Numbered from the stretch's first letter, positions 47,164-57,480 are shown. The stretch: DNA of 64,000 bases from Tretioscincus oriximinensis (GCA_022410635.1 JAJVDF010000221.1:656901-720900), one strand, 5' to 3'. The notes: generated by a model from the sequence alone, not told the origin. Translations and numbers: made by a program.

Positions 47164-47947
47164 GAAGAAAATTGGATTAATTTTTGCCAGTGTTTTCCCT
47201 GTTTTCCAAAAATTGATCAGAAATGGATTAAAAGTAAAGTGTGGCCAGAACACTAAGTTTAAAAAGTAAGAATGCAAAAAAGGATTAAATCGTATATAAA
47301 TCACTTTTCTGGGCTTAATGGCAATTTCCTCAACAGAACTATAGGGCAGCAGAAATAGGCAAGGGTCCAGATTAATCCTCTTTTTCTCCTCCCTGGGTGC
47401 TTTGGTCCTTCATGTAAAACTATTCTTTGTGGGAAACACGTCTGTCTGGACAGCCCCATTTCGATAGACTCTTTTCAGGCATAATTGTAAATCGGCTGTG
47501 ACGCCCCCGCTCCCTTTCCTTCCCGTTCTTCTTACCTAAAAGAGCCAAGACTGTTAAAAGTGATTTAGATGGTAGCAGTGCATTTTTGGCTGAAATAACA
47601 GGCCCTGCACTTATGTCAAGGAAGTTTGATCCTTACGGATTTGAGTTTCAAGGCCTAACCTGGCTGGCTAAAAGAAAACTTGCCTTCCAGATGTCACAGA
47701 AACTTCATCAGCCAAAATTCCCAGGCCCAAAAAATCTTCAGCCTATTGAAGAACAATCCCTTAGGTGTAAGCAACAAAAACATTTCAATCCTTCTTGCGG
47801 CAAGGGACTAGGAACAATATATATACCATAGGGTTGTTTTCTTTGTGCAAAGAACATACAACAAACTTTCTGGTCTTCCAATGGAAAAATATACATTTCT
47901 GGCACTTCTAACAACATGGAATTCCTTCTGACACCCTTCTTGCAATT
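47164..47947. other. Stretch without recognised content
   Basis: Plus ORF of 81 codons at 47586-47831 without known domain; nothing else recognised. Confidence 0.4.
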
Positions 47948-47955
47948 CATATGGG

Positions 47956-48136
47956 TAGGCTGACCAAATGACCCCTTTTTTGGGGGGGTTGAAAACCCGG
48001 TTTTGGGGGTGCCTCCNAGTTTTTTCTGAGGAATTTGTTTTTCAAAAAAAGATTTTTTTTCCTCAGAAAAAAACGGGAGGCATTCCGAAAATGGGTTTTC
48101 AACCCCCCGCAAAAAAGGGGTCATCTGGTCATCCTA
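47956..48136. mobile_element. Palindromic hAT-like MITE with perfect 8-bp duplication
   Basis: catatggg flanks the element (47948-47955 and 48137-48144). Ends: taggctgaccaaatgacccc and the complement of ggggtcatctggtcatccta. The interior folds into one long hairpin (ggttgaaaaccc, ttttttctgagg and complements) with an AT spacer. 181 bp, non-coding. Reference copy of the short class; one N. Confidence 0.88.
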
Positions 48137-48206
48137 CATATGGGTTGCTGCAATGTGGACTGGAAAAGGGAAAAATGTACAACGTACATAGATGAGAGAG
48201 GACCTT

Positions 48207-48298
48207 TTTAACATGAATTCCTGAATTACCTCTGTGAGCTTTTCAATAGGAATTCCTGAATTACCTCTGTGAGCTTTTTAACAGGAATTCCTCAATTA
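48207..48298. repeat. Tandem repeat, 35-bp unit, 2.5 copies
   Basis: gaattcctgaattacctctg followed by tgagctttt recurs at 48215, 48250 and (partly) 48285. Confidence 0.92.
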
Positions 48299-48593
48299 GT
48301 AGTTTAATTTACAAGCAGTTACGGGGTAAGTTGCATCAATATCTTCTACTAAGTGATCATGTTTTCTGTCTCAGAAGACAAATAAATCCAGGAACTCTTG
48401 TTTTTTATTGTCTGGCGTGCACTGTACCTGTGAGACAGACTCCCACATGCAACACAAAGCTATATATAAGTCAAAATGTGGCTGGAATTACTGTTCATGC
48501 ACATGAAACATATGCTTTCCTTTTCCAAGCAAGCCATTTGTCCTCGCAAAGTGTCAACTAAACCTAGGACTCAAAACTACCTGCTGACTTATG

Positions 48594-49042
48594 CCAGACT
48601 GACCAGATTTTCTGAGGCCCAAACCGGGGTAATTAATATTCATGTTAATTTGCATATTCATAAATATGCAAATTAACCACCAATATGCATTCCCTTCCGA
48701 TATTTCCGTCTGAGAAATCTGTGAAGCATGTGAGAATTTTTTTAAGTGTATGAGATTTTTTAAACTTCGTGAGAATATTTGGAGTGCACCAGAATTTTTT
48801 TTGAAGTGTGTGAGAATTTTTATTTTTTACTGAGCAGAGGATGCCTTCAGAAGCTGGCCCCAGATGCCAGAGCTCCCTAGTGGTGGTGCAGTGAATTTTT
48901 ACAAAAAAATCAAAAAAAGTTTTTTTAATTTTTTAAATATTTTTTTCCTCAGCAAAAACTGGGGAAATGGTGCCCTCCCGGGAGGGTGGAGTGGACACCC
49001 CAAAACTTGGGTCCCCCCCAAAGGGGTCATCTGGTCAGCCTA
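48594..49042 (+). mobile_element. hAT-like TIR element, long class
   Basis: Starts cagactgaccagattttctg (first base C instead of T) and ends ctggtcagccta. Carries the perfect octamer palindrome at 48644-48677, tgtgagaattttt-type repeats and the ggaggtg-rich right part. Flanking 8-mers (acttatgc, tttcagcc) differ. Confidence 0.8.
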
Positions 49043-49157
49043 TTTCAGCCCAATGACACCACAGACATTCTTCATATTCAACATTTTACAGCTATTGCAC
49101 TATTGTGATTAAGAGATCTGAAGATCATAATTGAAAGAAAAGCCTCATTCCCACAAC

Positions 49158-49409
49158 AGAGCCAATTTGGTGTAGTGGTTAGAGTGTTGGACTCTCATCT
49201 GGTCGTCTCCTGGTTCAATTCCCCACTCCTCCATGAAAGCCAGCTGGGTGACCTTGGGCCAGTCACAGTTCTTTAGAACTCTCTCAGTCCCGCCTACTCT
49301 ACCCTGTGTCTGTTGTAGAAAAAGCAACAAAAACTATGTGCTTTTGGTGGGCCACCCGGAGACCTTTNGGTATAAGGCAGGATATAAGTACAAATAAATA
49401 AATAAATAC
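49158..49409 (+). mobile_element. tRNA-headed SINE, type 1, full length
   Basis: A box tggtgtagtgg at 49168-49178, B box ggttcaattcc at 49212-49222, spacing typical of tRNA-derived pol III promoters. Then cagctgggtgaccttgggcc, gtctgttgtagaaaaagcaa, and the tail gagaccttnggtataaggca with taaataaataaata. Best copy for a consensus. Confidence 0.9.
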
Positions 49410-50404
49410 AGACCTCAATAGATGTTTTATACAGTATATCAGGCTGAACCTTGATATTAGATTATTTGTCTTTTTTGGATNTAGTTGTTCAGAGAAAACT
49501 CTTGAGTGATGAAATTGGTTATTTTCCTGGCATGTCATCTATTTTATATGGGACGTGGGGGATGGGGTTTAACTGTTATTTATTTATTATTATAAAAAAC
49601 TTATNACAAAATAGTTTAGCATCTAATTAATAACTGTTCTAACTGGTTTAATTCATTAATTGGCTTTCTGGACAAAACAAATTACAACATAAAATATAAA
49701 ATACATTTGCAAACAGAAACTAGACCAATACTACCCTTAACAATTTTTTTATAGTAAGAAGAGTAAAATACTCTTAGGTAATACTAAAAGTAACAGGAGG
49801 AAAAGACAAAATCCAGGGNAAAGGAAAAAAGCAACTAGACTCACAATTACAAGAACCTAGGTGTTTTATTCCATAGTAGCAGAGCAACAGGCAGTCGTGT
49901 AGCTGCACCTAGATTAGGGGGAGTCATGCCAGTGTCATAATGGCTTATTTGTTACAAATATATCGCATTATATAGCACTGTGGCACTGTTGCAATGGCCC
50001 ATCGTTACTCTTTTCCCTCACAGCTCTTAAAGAACACTGAAAATGCTAAATTTTCTTAGAGCTATGATGGCCTTGCCTGGACCATCTGGATGGGTGCATC
50101 GGAATTCTTTCAATACTTTTTCCAAGAATGGTCACTATAGAAAATTGATTTCTATTGACTGAACTAAGAATCAACCAAAAATGGCTCGTGCAAAGCCCAG
50201 CGAGATGGTTTTTGAAGGAGAGAGAGCAGATCACATTACATGAAGGAGTGTCATATAAACTCACAAAAATGACACCATAATCCCTTTCTCTTGCAACAAA
50301 GGCAATCATTTCTCTCAGGGGCAAAGAGGGTGGGAACACAGGAGGGTATTCTCCAAGGCAACCCCCAGACTGTGGAACAGCCTCTCCCTTGAGGTGCGTC
50401 AATC
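49410..50404. other. Stretch without recognised content
   Basis: The minus ORF of 118 codons at 50046-50402 overlaps a mirror frame of CR1 3' UTR; it has no domain beyond that overlap. Confidence 0.4.
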
Positions 50405-50895
50405 ATCATCATAAGAACATAAGAACATAAGAAGAGCCATACTGGATCAGGCCACAGCCCATCAAGTCCAGCATTCTGTGTCACACAGAGGCCCACCAGA
50501 TGCACCTGGGCAGTCTGAACAGAGGAAAGCAAAATATGCACCTGTTCATGACTCCCTGCAAATGGTATTTCAGGAGTCCTGCCTGTTGCTCCATCCCAGA
50601 GGCAACATCCAGACATCCATCCTAGTATCCATTTATACCTTTGGTGTCCATAAACCTGTCTAGTCCTGTCTTGAAACTATCCAAGCTGTTGGCTACCACT
50701 ACCTCTTCAGGAAGTAAATTCCACAGGCCGATGACCCTCTGGGTGAAAAAATACTTTCCTTTGTCTGTTCTCACTTTTCTACCCAACAGTTTTAAGGAGT
50801 GCCCTCTGGTCCTTGTGTTGTGTGATAGAGAAAACATTTTTTCTCTATTCACCCTGTCGATCCCATGCATGATTTTGTACACTCTGTGTTTCAGA
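50405..50895 (-). mobile_element. CR1 LINE 3' end with the last part of ORF2
   Basis: Minus-strand copy with an intact 3' end (octamer cataagaa repeats at 50411-50432). ORF2 C-terminus is open on 50622-50880: VYKIMHGIDRVNREKMFSLS, HNTRTRGHSLKLLGRK, RTDKGKYFFTQRVIGLWNLL, PEEVVVANSLDSFKTGLDRF, MDTKGI, then stop. Best C-terminus in the window and the reference for the deletions in the other copies. 5' truncated at about 50895. Confidence 0.92.
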
Positions 50896-50924
50896 AAAAG
50901 CTTGAAAGTGCACATTTTAACGTG

Positions 50925-51050
50925 TCCTTTGGTTGAAAAAAAACTGCTGTCTCCCTTTCCTACTTCAGATATTGTTGATTTTAATGTGGTTTTATTGTAA
51001 ACTGCCCTGATACCTTCAAAGTATCAGGCAATATAAAAATGTAAATAAAT
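50925..51050 (+). mobile_element. LINE/SINE 3' end ('aaatgtaaa-taaataaata' family)
   Basis: tcctttggttgaaaaaaaac, tgctgtctccctttcc, tggttttattgtaaactgcc, ctgataccttcaaagtatca, then atataaaaatgtaaataaat. Matches 26578-26720. Confidence 0.65.
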
Positions 51051-51615
51051 AATGCCAAAAAAGAGGAGCTGTCTGGATGTAGCCCTAGTTAAGGGCCGTC
51101 ATTTAGTACAACTAGCTTCCCAGTATTTATTCAATAACTACTGCCAATTGTCTTGCCAAAACGTTAATTAAAAGCATATTTATTCTGGAAAAGAAAGACG
51201 TACTGTAAAATCTTGTTATTTATTACAGTCTTAGGTGTGCTATACAGTTACGTCCAATTACAAACAATGGCTTGGACCAGGTTTCAAAGAGTAAAAGCTC
51301 ATCTAGTCAAAGCAGCCAAAGAGTGGAAGAGAGAAAAGGTTCTTGGTATCAGGCCTGAGATCAAGTAAAAGAGGATTTTATTTTTTCAGTTTGCTTTCTC
51401 TCCTGCTACTTACTTACAGTCTATGTTGGAGTCTATACTTTTGTAGAAAACATGTACTCTTTTAGGTATCTGGATCCAATCAAATTAGGGTTTGAAAGCT
51501 GAATGGACAACTAAGGGATGGGGGTGGAAGGAAAAAACAGCCCTCTCTGGCTTTAAAAGTTGTGCAGAAGAAGCAAATACCACTTTCAATGCAACTTGTT
51601 GTTGATTAAACACTG
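51051..51615. other. Stretch without recognised content
   Basis: No repeat or gene recognised. Confidence 0.4.
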
Positions 51616-51623
51616 TCTCCTGC

Positions 51624-52086
51624 TAGGGCTGCCATGTTTTGGCAGCCCAAAACCGGGACGGGGGTGGGGGTGCATGCACGCGCGTGCACATACGGACGCT
51701 TGTAGTGAGACAGACAGACCCTCTCTTTTGCCTGTCTCACCACAAGCGTCCGTGTGTGCGCGCGCTGTCCTCCTGTCACAAACGCAGGCGTTTTTGCTCC
51801 GCTGGAGGCGAGTTGGAGGCTTTGCCTGACGCGAAACCCCGCCTCCAGCATTGGAGCAGCTATGGCACACTCTGAGGTTCCATCCAGGACCCCGGAAAGC
51901 GTTGCCGGGCTGGAGCCGTCAGCTCTGACGGCTCCTTTTCCTTTAAAATCCTGCATTTTTACATTCCCTGATGCATCATCGGGGAATGTAAAAAGCCAGG
52001 ATTTTATCTTAAAACCCGGAAGGGAACTATATTTTAGTCCCCCAAACTGGGATTGTCCCCCTTTCCCGGGACGTATGGCAACCCTA
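51624..52086. mobile_element. CpG-rich hAT-like element with target duplication
   Basis: The left end is tagggctgccatg; the complement of the right end is tagggttgccatacgtcccg. Flanks ctcctgc (51617-51623) and ctcctgc (52088-52094) agree over 7 of 8 bases when 8-mers are compared. 463 bp, CpG-rich against an AT-rich background; internal inverted words include ttacattccc(c/t)gatg. All four overlapping ORFs (51560-52101) are readings of this element and none resembles a transposase. Confidence 0.85.
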
Positions 52087-52094
52087 CCTCCTGC

Positions 52095-52390
52095 ACACTG
52101 AAAGTGTGATCACAAAAAAAAAAATTAAAAAAACTCTCTGTTTATAAAGTGTATCCTTATTGTACTTCAGCAAAAGCAACAACAGCAAAAAATTCAAGTG
52201 TTTATATATAAAAAGTGACTTCTATCTTTTGTAGCTGTTTTTTCCTTGAGGTTTTCCGGTGCCTCCATAGCAACAAATGCTCACCACTCATTGGCCTCTG
52301 CCAGCCAAGATTTATAGCTCCCTGATTGCTCAGCCATTTTCACTAGCTACAAGAACCTCTGTATTTGGTAATTCATCCAATCTAGGCAAT
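52095..52390. other. Stretch without recognised content
   Basis: Nothing recognised in about 295 bp. Confidence 0.4.
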
Positions 52391-52741
52391 GGCTGCGTGC
52401 GTACGACGGCTTCAAAAGTGCTATAAAGCTATATTCTGGAATACAGCAATTGCGTGTCTGTGCACANCAGCCCCAGTTCCGTAATCGTTCACTGATTTTT
52501 GCAGCAGCCACTAGAAACTACTGCTGCGTTCTTGCTTGTATTAACCTCATGCATACACTCAGGAGAGGACAGGGGTTGGCCACGAGAGGATGGAGGTTCT
52601 CCCGAACGATGCCTGAATATCCCAGCAATAGTTTATTTCAGGAAAAACGCTGTTTATTGTGGGATGACTGCTGAAAAATGCTTAACCCGTCTTCCTCATC
52701 TCACGCTGATTGAGGTACAAATATGCTGTGCGCATGCAGCC
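52391..52741 (+). mobile_element. TIR element of about 350 bp, second copy
   Basis: Starts ggctgcgtgcgtacgac and ends with the complement of ggctgcatgcgcac. Aligns with the reverse complement of 11634-11968. Flanking trinucleotides (aat, agt) are not identical. It sits 5 bp from the target duplication of the next element (52747). Confidence 0.72.
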
Positions 52742-52754
52742 AGTGAGTCACCCT

Positions 52755-53282
52755 TAGACTGACCAGATCTTCTGAGACCCAAACCAGGGTAATTAATATT
52801 CACAATAAACATGCATTCCCTTCCAAAATTCCCGCCCAAGAAATCGATGAAGCATGTGAGAATTTTTTTAAGTGTGCAACAATTTTTAAATTGAGAATTT
52901 TTGGAGTACATCAGAATGTTTTAAATTTTTTACAGAGGGGAAGGTGCCTTCAGAAGCTGGCCACAGTTGCCAGGACCGCCTAATGGTGATGCAGCAATTA
53001 AAAAAAATTTTTTTGAAGTGTGCGAGAAAGTTTTGAAGTGTGTGAGAATTTTTATTTTTTACTGAGGGGAGGGTGCCTTCAGGAGCTGGTCTCAGATGCC
53101 AGAGCCCCCTAGTGGTGCAGCAGTGAATTTTATTCCAAAAACCTTTTTTTAATTTTTTTTAATTTTTTTTCCTCAGCAAAAAAATGGGGAAATGGCACCC
53201 TCCACCCCCCCGGGAGGGTGGGGTAGATGCCCCAAATCTGGGTTTCGCCCCCCCAAAATAGAGGGGTCATCTGGTCAGCCTA
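52755..53282 (+). mobile_element. hAT-like TIR element, long class, perfect 8-bp duplication
   Basis: gtcaccct flanks it (52747-52754 and 53283-53290). Starts tagactgaccagatcttctg and ends atctggtcagccta. 528 bp, non-coding. The octamer palindrome of the other long copies is deleted here (ttcacaataaacatgcattc). Reference copy for the long class. Confidence 0.9.
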
Positions 53283-53290
53283 GTCACCCT

Positions 53291-54055
53291 AAGAGTTATT
53301 ATTTCATTATATGGTTAAAAAATGACTTTTTATATTTTATGTTTATATTGTATTTTATATTTCATGTTTGTGTCTTGAGCCTCAAATTCCCAGTCATTGC
53401 TCAACCTATCTTACAGGATTACAAAATGTAAGATGCTAATACAGTGTGCACCACCATTAGCGCTTTAGGAAAAAGCCAAGATATTAAATATGTAGGTTAT
53501 TTATTAAAATATTTATATCTCATCCTTCACCACAGGTCCCAACGTGGTTAACAATAATAAAAAGTTAAAAGGACAAATTATTAAAATTAAAATTATTTAA
53601 ACTAAAATGTTTCCTTCAATCCAACCACCCTTCCTTGAGGGAGAAAATCCCAGGGGACTTAGAATCAGAGGTCTGTTTATGAAAGTTGAATGTCAATTAG
53701 AGGTCAAAAGCAGTTGGCTTTTTCCTTGCCTGTAAATAAATAATAGTTCTCTTGCACTATGCATCCTTCGTGCCATTATGCAGAATGTATATAGAGATGT
53801 CTCTGCAGATCAGTGAGATGTTGCTCATTTTACCATTTCCATAAGACTGAGGGTCAGTCTAAGGCTATATTTCTTAATGGAAAAATATCCAGCTGGCACT
53901 TTTCATGGAATGTATTTGCAATGTCTTTGAAAAAAATTGTGGAAACTTTAAACCTATGGATTTTATAGAAATTAAAACATCTCTGCCAGCATAGTGAAGT
54001 CAGCAAAGTATAAAATATTTCCAAGCTTATAAGAACTTCGCTCCGATATTATATA
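53291..54055. other. AT-rich stretch with one tail fragment
   Basis: A minus-strand LINE/SINE tail fragment is at about 53486-53555 (ttattaaaatatttatatct, caggtcccaacgtggttaac). The rest is unassigned. Confidence 0.45.
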
Positions 54056-54058
54056 GCA

Positions 54059-54452
54059 GCGATGGGGAAAACCAGGCCTGCAGGCCAGGAATGGCCCACA
54101 ATGCCCTTTTGATCTGTCCCACGGATCTTCCTGGTTCCTCCCGTTCCCCCCTCCCTTTTTTAAAATAAGAAGGAGTGCGCAACAAGCCAGAGAACAGGCT
54201 AGGAGAAAGAAGGAGGTGATGAAAGCACATGTAACAGCATTCAGCAAGGGAGGAAGGCATGGGCAGGAACTGTTCCAGATGGGAGGATGAGCGAAGGATG
54301 CACAAGGACAGGATGGACGTCCCTTGCATGGAATTGGGAGAGGGGGCCTGGGTGGGTGGAGTGGCTGGGGTGAGGAAGGGGTATGCCCCCCAGGTGATTT
54401 TACAAATATCTAAACAGTCCTTTACAGAAAAAAGGGTCCCCACTTCCATTCC
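54059..54452. mobile_element. hAT-like element (candidate)
   Basis: The left end gcgatggggaaaaccaggcc is followed by the palindrome ggcctgcaggcc; the complement of the right end reads ggaatggaagtggggaccct. This layout recalls hAT elements starting 'cagggatggggaacc'. The hexamer atagca lies on both sides (54053-54058, 54453-54458). The minus ORF of 163 codons (54027-54518) spans the element and both flanks and shows no transposase motif. Confidence 0.5.
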
Positions 54453-54781
54453 ATAGCAATATGCAAGTGTACTAAGAAATAAGACTGAAGAGGAAAAGAC
54501 ACCGACTGTGAAATCCATCTATAGTTAATTTATAACTAGTGGGTTTGCTTTGTATTCCTCTTGTTCTTAATTATAATATTGTAAAATTGTAATTGTATTG
54601 TAATATTTTATTTCATATGTTTAAGAAACATACTTGGCTAAAGTATGTTTCACTTGGCTAAATGTAAGACGATTTTCCACATCACTACTGGGATGTGGGG
54701 CGAGATGTCAGATTATAAACCAAGTAAATGGGAATTCACTTTGCTGTTCTCCCCCTTCCCAACCTCATTTAAGCAACATTT

Positions 54782-55017
54782 CATTGGTGTAGTGGTTAGA
54801 GTGCTGGACTTTTATCTGGTAATCTCCCAGTTTGATTCCACACTCTTCCAGGAAGGCAGCTGGGTGATCTTGAGCCAATCACAGTTCTTAGAACTCTCTC
54901 AGCCCCACATACTTCACAGGGTGTCTGTTGTGGAGAAAGCAACAAAAGCTATGTTCGCCCTCCTATGGTTGGCTACCATGAGACCTTTGGGTATAGGGCA
55001 GGATATATGTACATAAG
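54782..55017 (+). mobile_element. tRNA-headed SINE, type 1
   Basis: Head attggtgtagtggttagag (first 10 bp lost), B box agtttgattcc, cagctgggtgatcttgagcc, gtctgttgtggagaaagcaa, and the tail gagacctttgggtatagggc and atatgtacata. Runs directly into the microsatellite at 55018-55123. Confidence 0.85.
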
Positions 55018-55090
55018 TATTATGTATGTATGTATGTATGTATGTATGTATGTATGTATGTATGTATGTATGTATGTATGTATGTATGTA

Positions 55091-55121
<31 letters not shown>

Positions 55122-55123
55122 AT
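55018..55123. repeat. (TATG)n then (TAAA)n microsatellite
   Basis: About 70 bp of TATG units (to 55090), then TAAA units to 55123. Located exactly where the SINE tail (taaataaataaa) should be. Confidence 0.95.
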
Positions 55124-55125
55124 GA

Positions 55126-55372
55126 GCAGAAGCCAAGCACTTGTCAAGCAGGCAGCAAGGTAAACCTATGGTTTTGCACAAATTTTAACATGTAAAATCT
55201 GGGTGGGAGTTCAGCCAAGGATAATTAACAACACATTTAACAGGAATCAAGTATAATAGAGTTCATGAAATGAAATTGAAATTTTTAACCTATTGGTACC
55301 TAACACTGCTCCAAATATCATTTATATTACAGTAACATTTACAAGGTTAATGTTAAATGTTGACATTGTAAT
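55126..55372. other. AT-rich stretch without recognised content
   Basis: Nothing recognised. Confidence 0.4.
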
Positions 55373-56479
55373 CTATATCGGTTTTTTTGTTTTTCTTATT
55401 TTTATTTTTAATTTTTGTAATTAATATACACATATATATATATACATACATTTATATTCCCCCCCCCCCTCCCCAGTTTCCTTCCCTCGAGCTATTGGTA
55501 TATCATTTTCTATCTTGGGTGGGGATCTATATATTCCTTTGTTTTCCTATAATTACATCTCGTATATCAACCTTAATTTATAATTTATTGAGGGTTGTAC
55601 TATTTCCCGGCTTAAATAATTATATATTCTCACCCAAGTTTCTTTCATTTCCCTTACTTTGTTATAGTTATTCATGTGATTTATTTTCGTTGAGTTTATG
55701 TCTGTCATCATTTTGTCTATTATATAGTTGTACCATACTGATATATTTGTTTTTGTTCCATCTTTCCATCCTCTTAAGAATGTTAATTGTGCGCACGTTA
55801 ATAAATCTTCTATATTTTTCTTTTGTTTATTTGATTGTATATTTTCCAGGTCCGAAATTATAATCACCATTTTATTTGTTAGCGTCAAATTTATTTGTAG
55901 TATTTTATTTATTTCTTTTTGGATTTTTATCCAATATTCTTGTGCTTTCGGACATCCCCATATCACGTGATTATAATCTGCGGGTATCTGGCATCCAAAC
56001 CAACATCTGTTTGAATAGTTATTTAGAATGTGAGCTAATCTATTTGGCGTTAAATGCCACCTATGTATAATCTTTTTTCTAGCTTCTTTTAATTTACTCA
56101 TTTTCTCGTTTCTTATTTATTTGATTGCCTTTTCTACCTCCAATTCTTGTATGGGAAAGTCTTTTTTCCATCTATTCGTTAGCTCTTTTATTATTGATTT
56201 ATTTGTATTATTTATTATTGCATATATTTCCGAGACAATTTTCTTTTGCTCTTGTATTACTTTNTGGACTATTTTATCCCATTTATTTTCCTCTGCTCTT
56301 ATGATTTCCTTTATTGTTCTATCATTTATATATTGATGGATGCCTCTTATTTGTAGCCAGAAATTTTGGCCTATTTTTTCTGTAATTTCCTGTAGTGTGT
56401 ATGGTTCTAAGTTGGTTTTATATAGTTGGTGTAGTCTAGTGATTCCTTGTGTTTCTAGTTTGTTTATTGCCCTATATCG
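55373..56479 (-). mobile_element. L1-like LINE, 5' truncated, with target duplication
   Basis: ctatatcg lies at both ends (55373-55380, 56472-56479). On the minus strand the copy reads the end of ORF2, then a 3' UTR with a polypurine tract (aggaaactggggaggggggg, complement of 55470-55485), then an A-rich tail at 55381-55410. Short 5' truncation, polypurine UTR and A-tail are L1 marks. Contains one N. Confidence 0.82.
55553..56471 (-). pseudogene. L1 ORF2 C-terminal region
   Basis: Minus-strand frame open from about 56471 to 55553 except for a single TAA at 56117-56119. After the stop the frame has 182 codons from ATG at 56101. A Cys/His cluster of the form CX3CX7HX4C lies at residues 33-50 (CWFGC ... 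H45 ... C50), followed by PKAQEYWIKIQKEI, as in the L1 ORF2p C-terminus. The RT and EN parts are absent. With so few lesions this is one of the younger LINE copies in the window. Confidence 0.8.
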
Positions 56480-57026
56480 TGGCGACCCTTCACATCAGTG
56501 GTGGCATTGTTCAGAGGTGCGGTGGTTTTGGACTACTATCCAATCCATAATTGATACAGGAATGGGCCATACTATTGTATAGACAAAAAGAAAAATGGCT
56601 TTTCGAGGAATTTCCATCCCTTAATTTAAATGAAAAGAATTTATATTTGTATAATAGATTAAGAAATTATCCGTCTTTACACAAGCATGAGGATGGAAAT
56701 GTAAAAAAATTGGATAATTTATGTATTGGAAATAATGGGAACTGAACTGATGTTTGAAAAAAGGAAATTTTATTTTGGAAATGGTGGACCAAATAATATT
56801 AAAGCTAATTAGATATGTTTACATATGTACATAGAAGGAAAGGGTACTGGCTCAACCACAAGTGGATGTAAGACATATATGTAAGATATTTGGTGGACAT
56901 CGGACGGGTGTGAGAGAGTTTTTTGTATATTTTTTCTTTATTTTTCACGCTAATGTCAATTATATGAGACCCGGAACATATGGTGTTATAATGTCGTTTT
57001 CTTTTTTTCTTTGGGAAATTTCAATA
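56480..57026 (+). mobile_element. L1-like 3' end in the opposite orientation
   Basis: Plus strand. Just after the junction the frame reads HQWWHCSEVRWFWTTIQSII, which resembles the same Cys/His neighbourhood of an L1 ORF2 C-terminus (WWHC... then FW). A second frame (56551-56745) follows, then an AT-rich UTR that ends gggaaatttcaataaa at about 57010-57025, a polyadenylation-signal-like end with hardly any A-tail before the SINE. The class is less certain than for the neighbour. Confidence 0.5.
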
Positions 57027-57344
57027 AAGAAGAAGAAGAAGAAGAAGAACTTGGTTCTTATACCCCGCTTTTCTCACCTTTCAAAGGGACTCAAAGCGGC
57101 TTACAAGGATATATTTTGCCCAAAGGCTCACATTCTATCTTCCCCACTAGTCTATGGCGGTTCCCATGTATCTACTTGCAGTCAGTTGCAATTTCTTGCA
57201 ATTCTTGCTTTCGAATAGCTGAGTTGGCTAGAGCTACAGGCTAGTGGAAGGTGCTCACCCCTCCCCACTTCCAACACAGGGCTTCGAAACCCGATCTCCC
57301 AGGCGAGAGACGAATTCCTAAGCAACTGAGCTATCCGTGCCTGC
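57027..57344 (-). mobile_element. tRNA-headed SINE, type 2, full length
   Basis: On the minus strand: gcaggcacggatagctcagt (A-box region), gagatcgggtttcgaagccc (B box), gcaagaattgcaagaaattg, gccgctttgagtccctttga and gcggggtataagaacc with (TTC)n. Best type 2 copy. It abuts the L1-like 3' end. Confidence 0.88.
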
Positions 57345-57374
57345 AAAACATATTATGCAAAAAAAAAAAACCTG

Positions 57375-57480
57375 AGTAGGCAATCCTTGGGGATCTTCTA
57401 GCAAAACCAGATCACCCCAAGGATTGGGTAACATGGCAATGAGGGAAATTGCTGTGGATCTGTTGCTGTTACCACTGGCT
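57375..57480 (+). repeat. Dispersed repeat shared with 24010-24130
   Basis: caatccttggggatcttcta, accccaaggattgggtaaca and tggcaatgagggaaattgct correspond in order to the copy at 24010. Class unknown. Confidence 0.6.

Noticed and set aside
50046..50616. Two overlapping minus ORFs of 118-121 codons
   Set aside because: The second is CR1 3' UTR read in a chance frame; the first overlaps it and has no domain.
51560..52101. Four ORFs of 78-116 codons on both strands
   Set aside because: All lie in the CpG-rich hAT-like element; overlapping opposite frames without transposase motifs indicate GC-driven open frames.
54027..54518. 163-codon minus ORF, longest ATG-started frame in a unique-looking region
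   Set aside because: It spans a candidate hAT-like element plus both flanks, has low-complexity serine/leucine/proline text and no domain or splice context.
55387..55863. 158-codon hydrophobic plus ORF
   Set aside because: It is the antisense of the L1 ORF2 tail and A-rich 3' UTR, which reads as hydrophobic codons.
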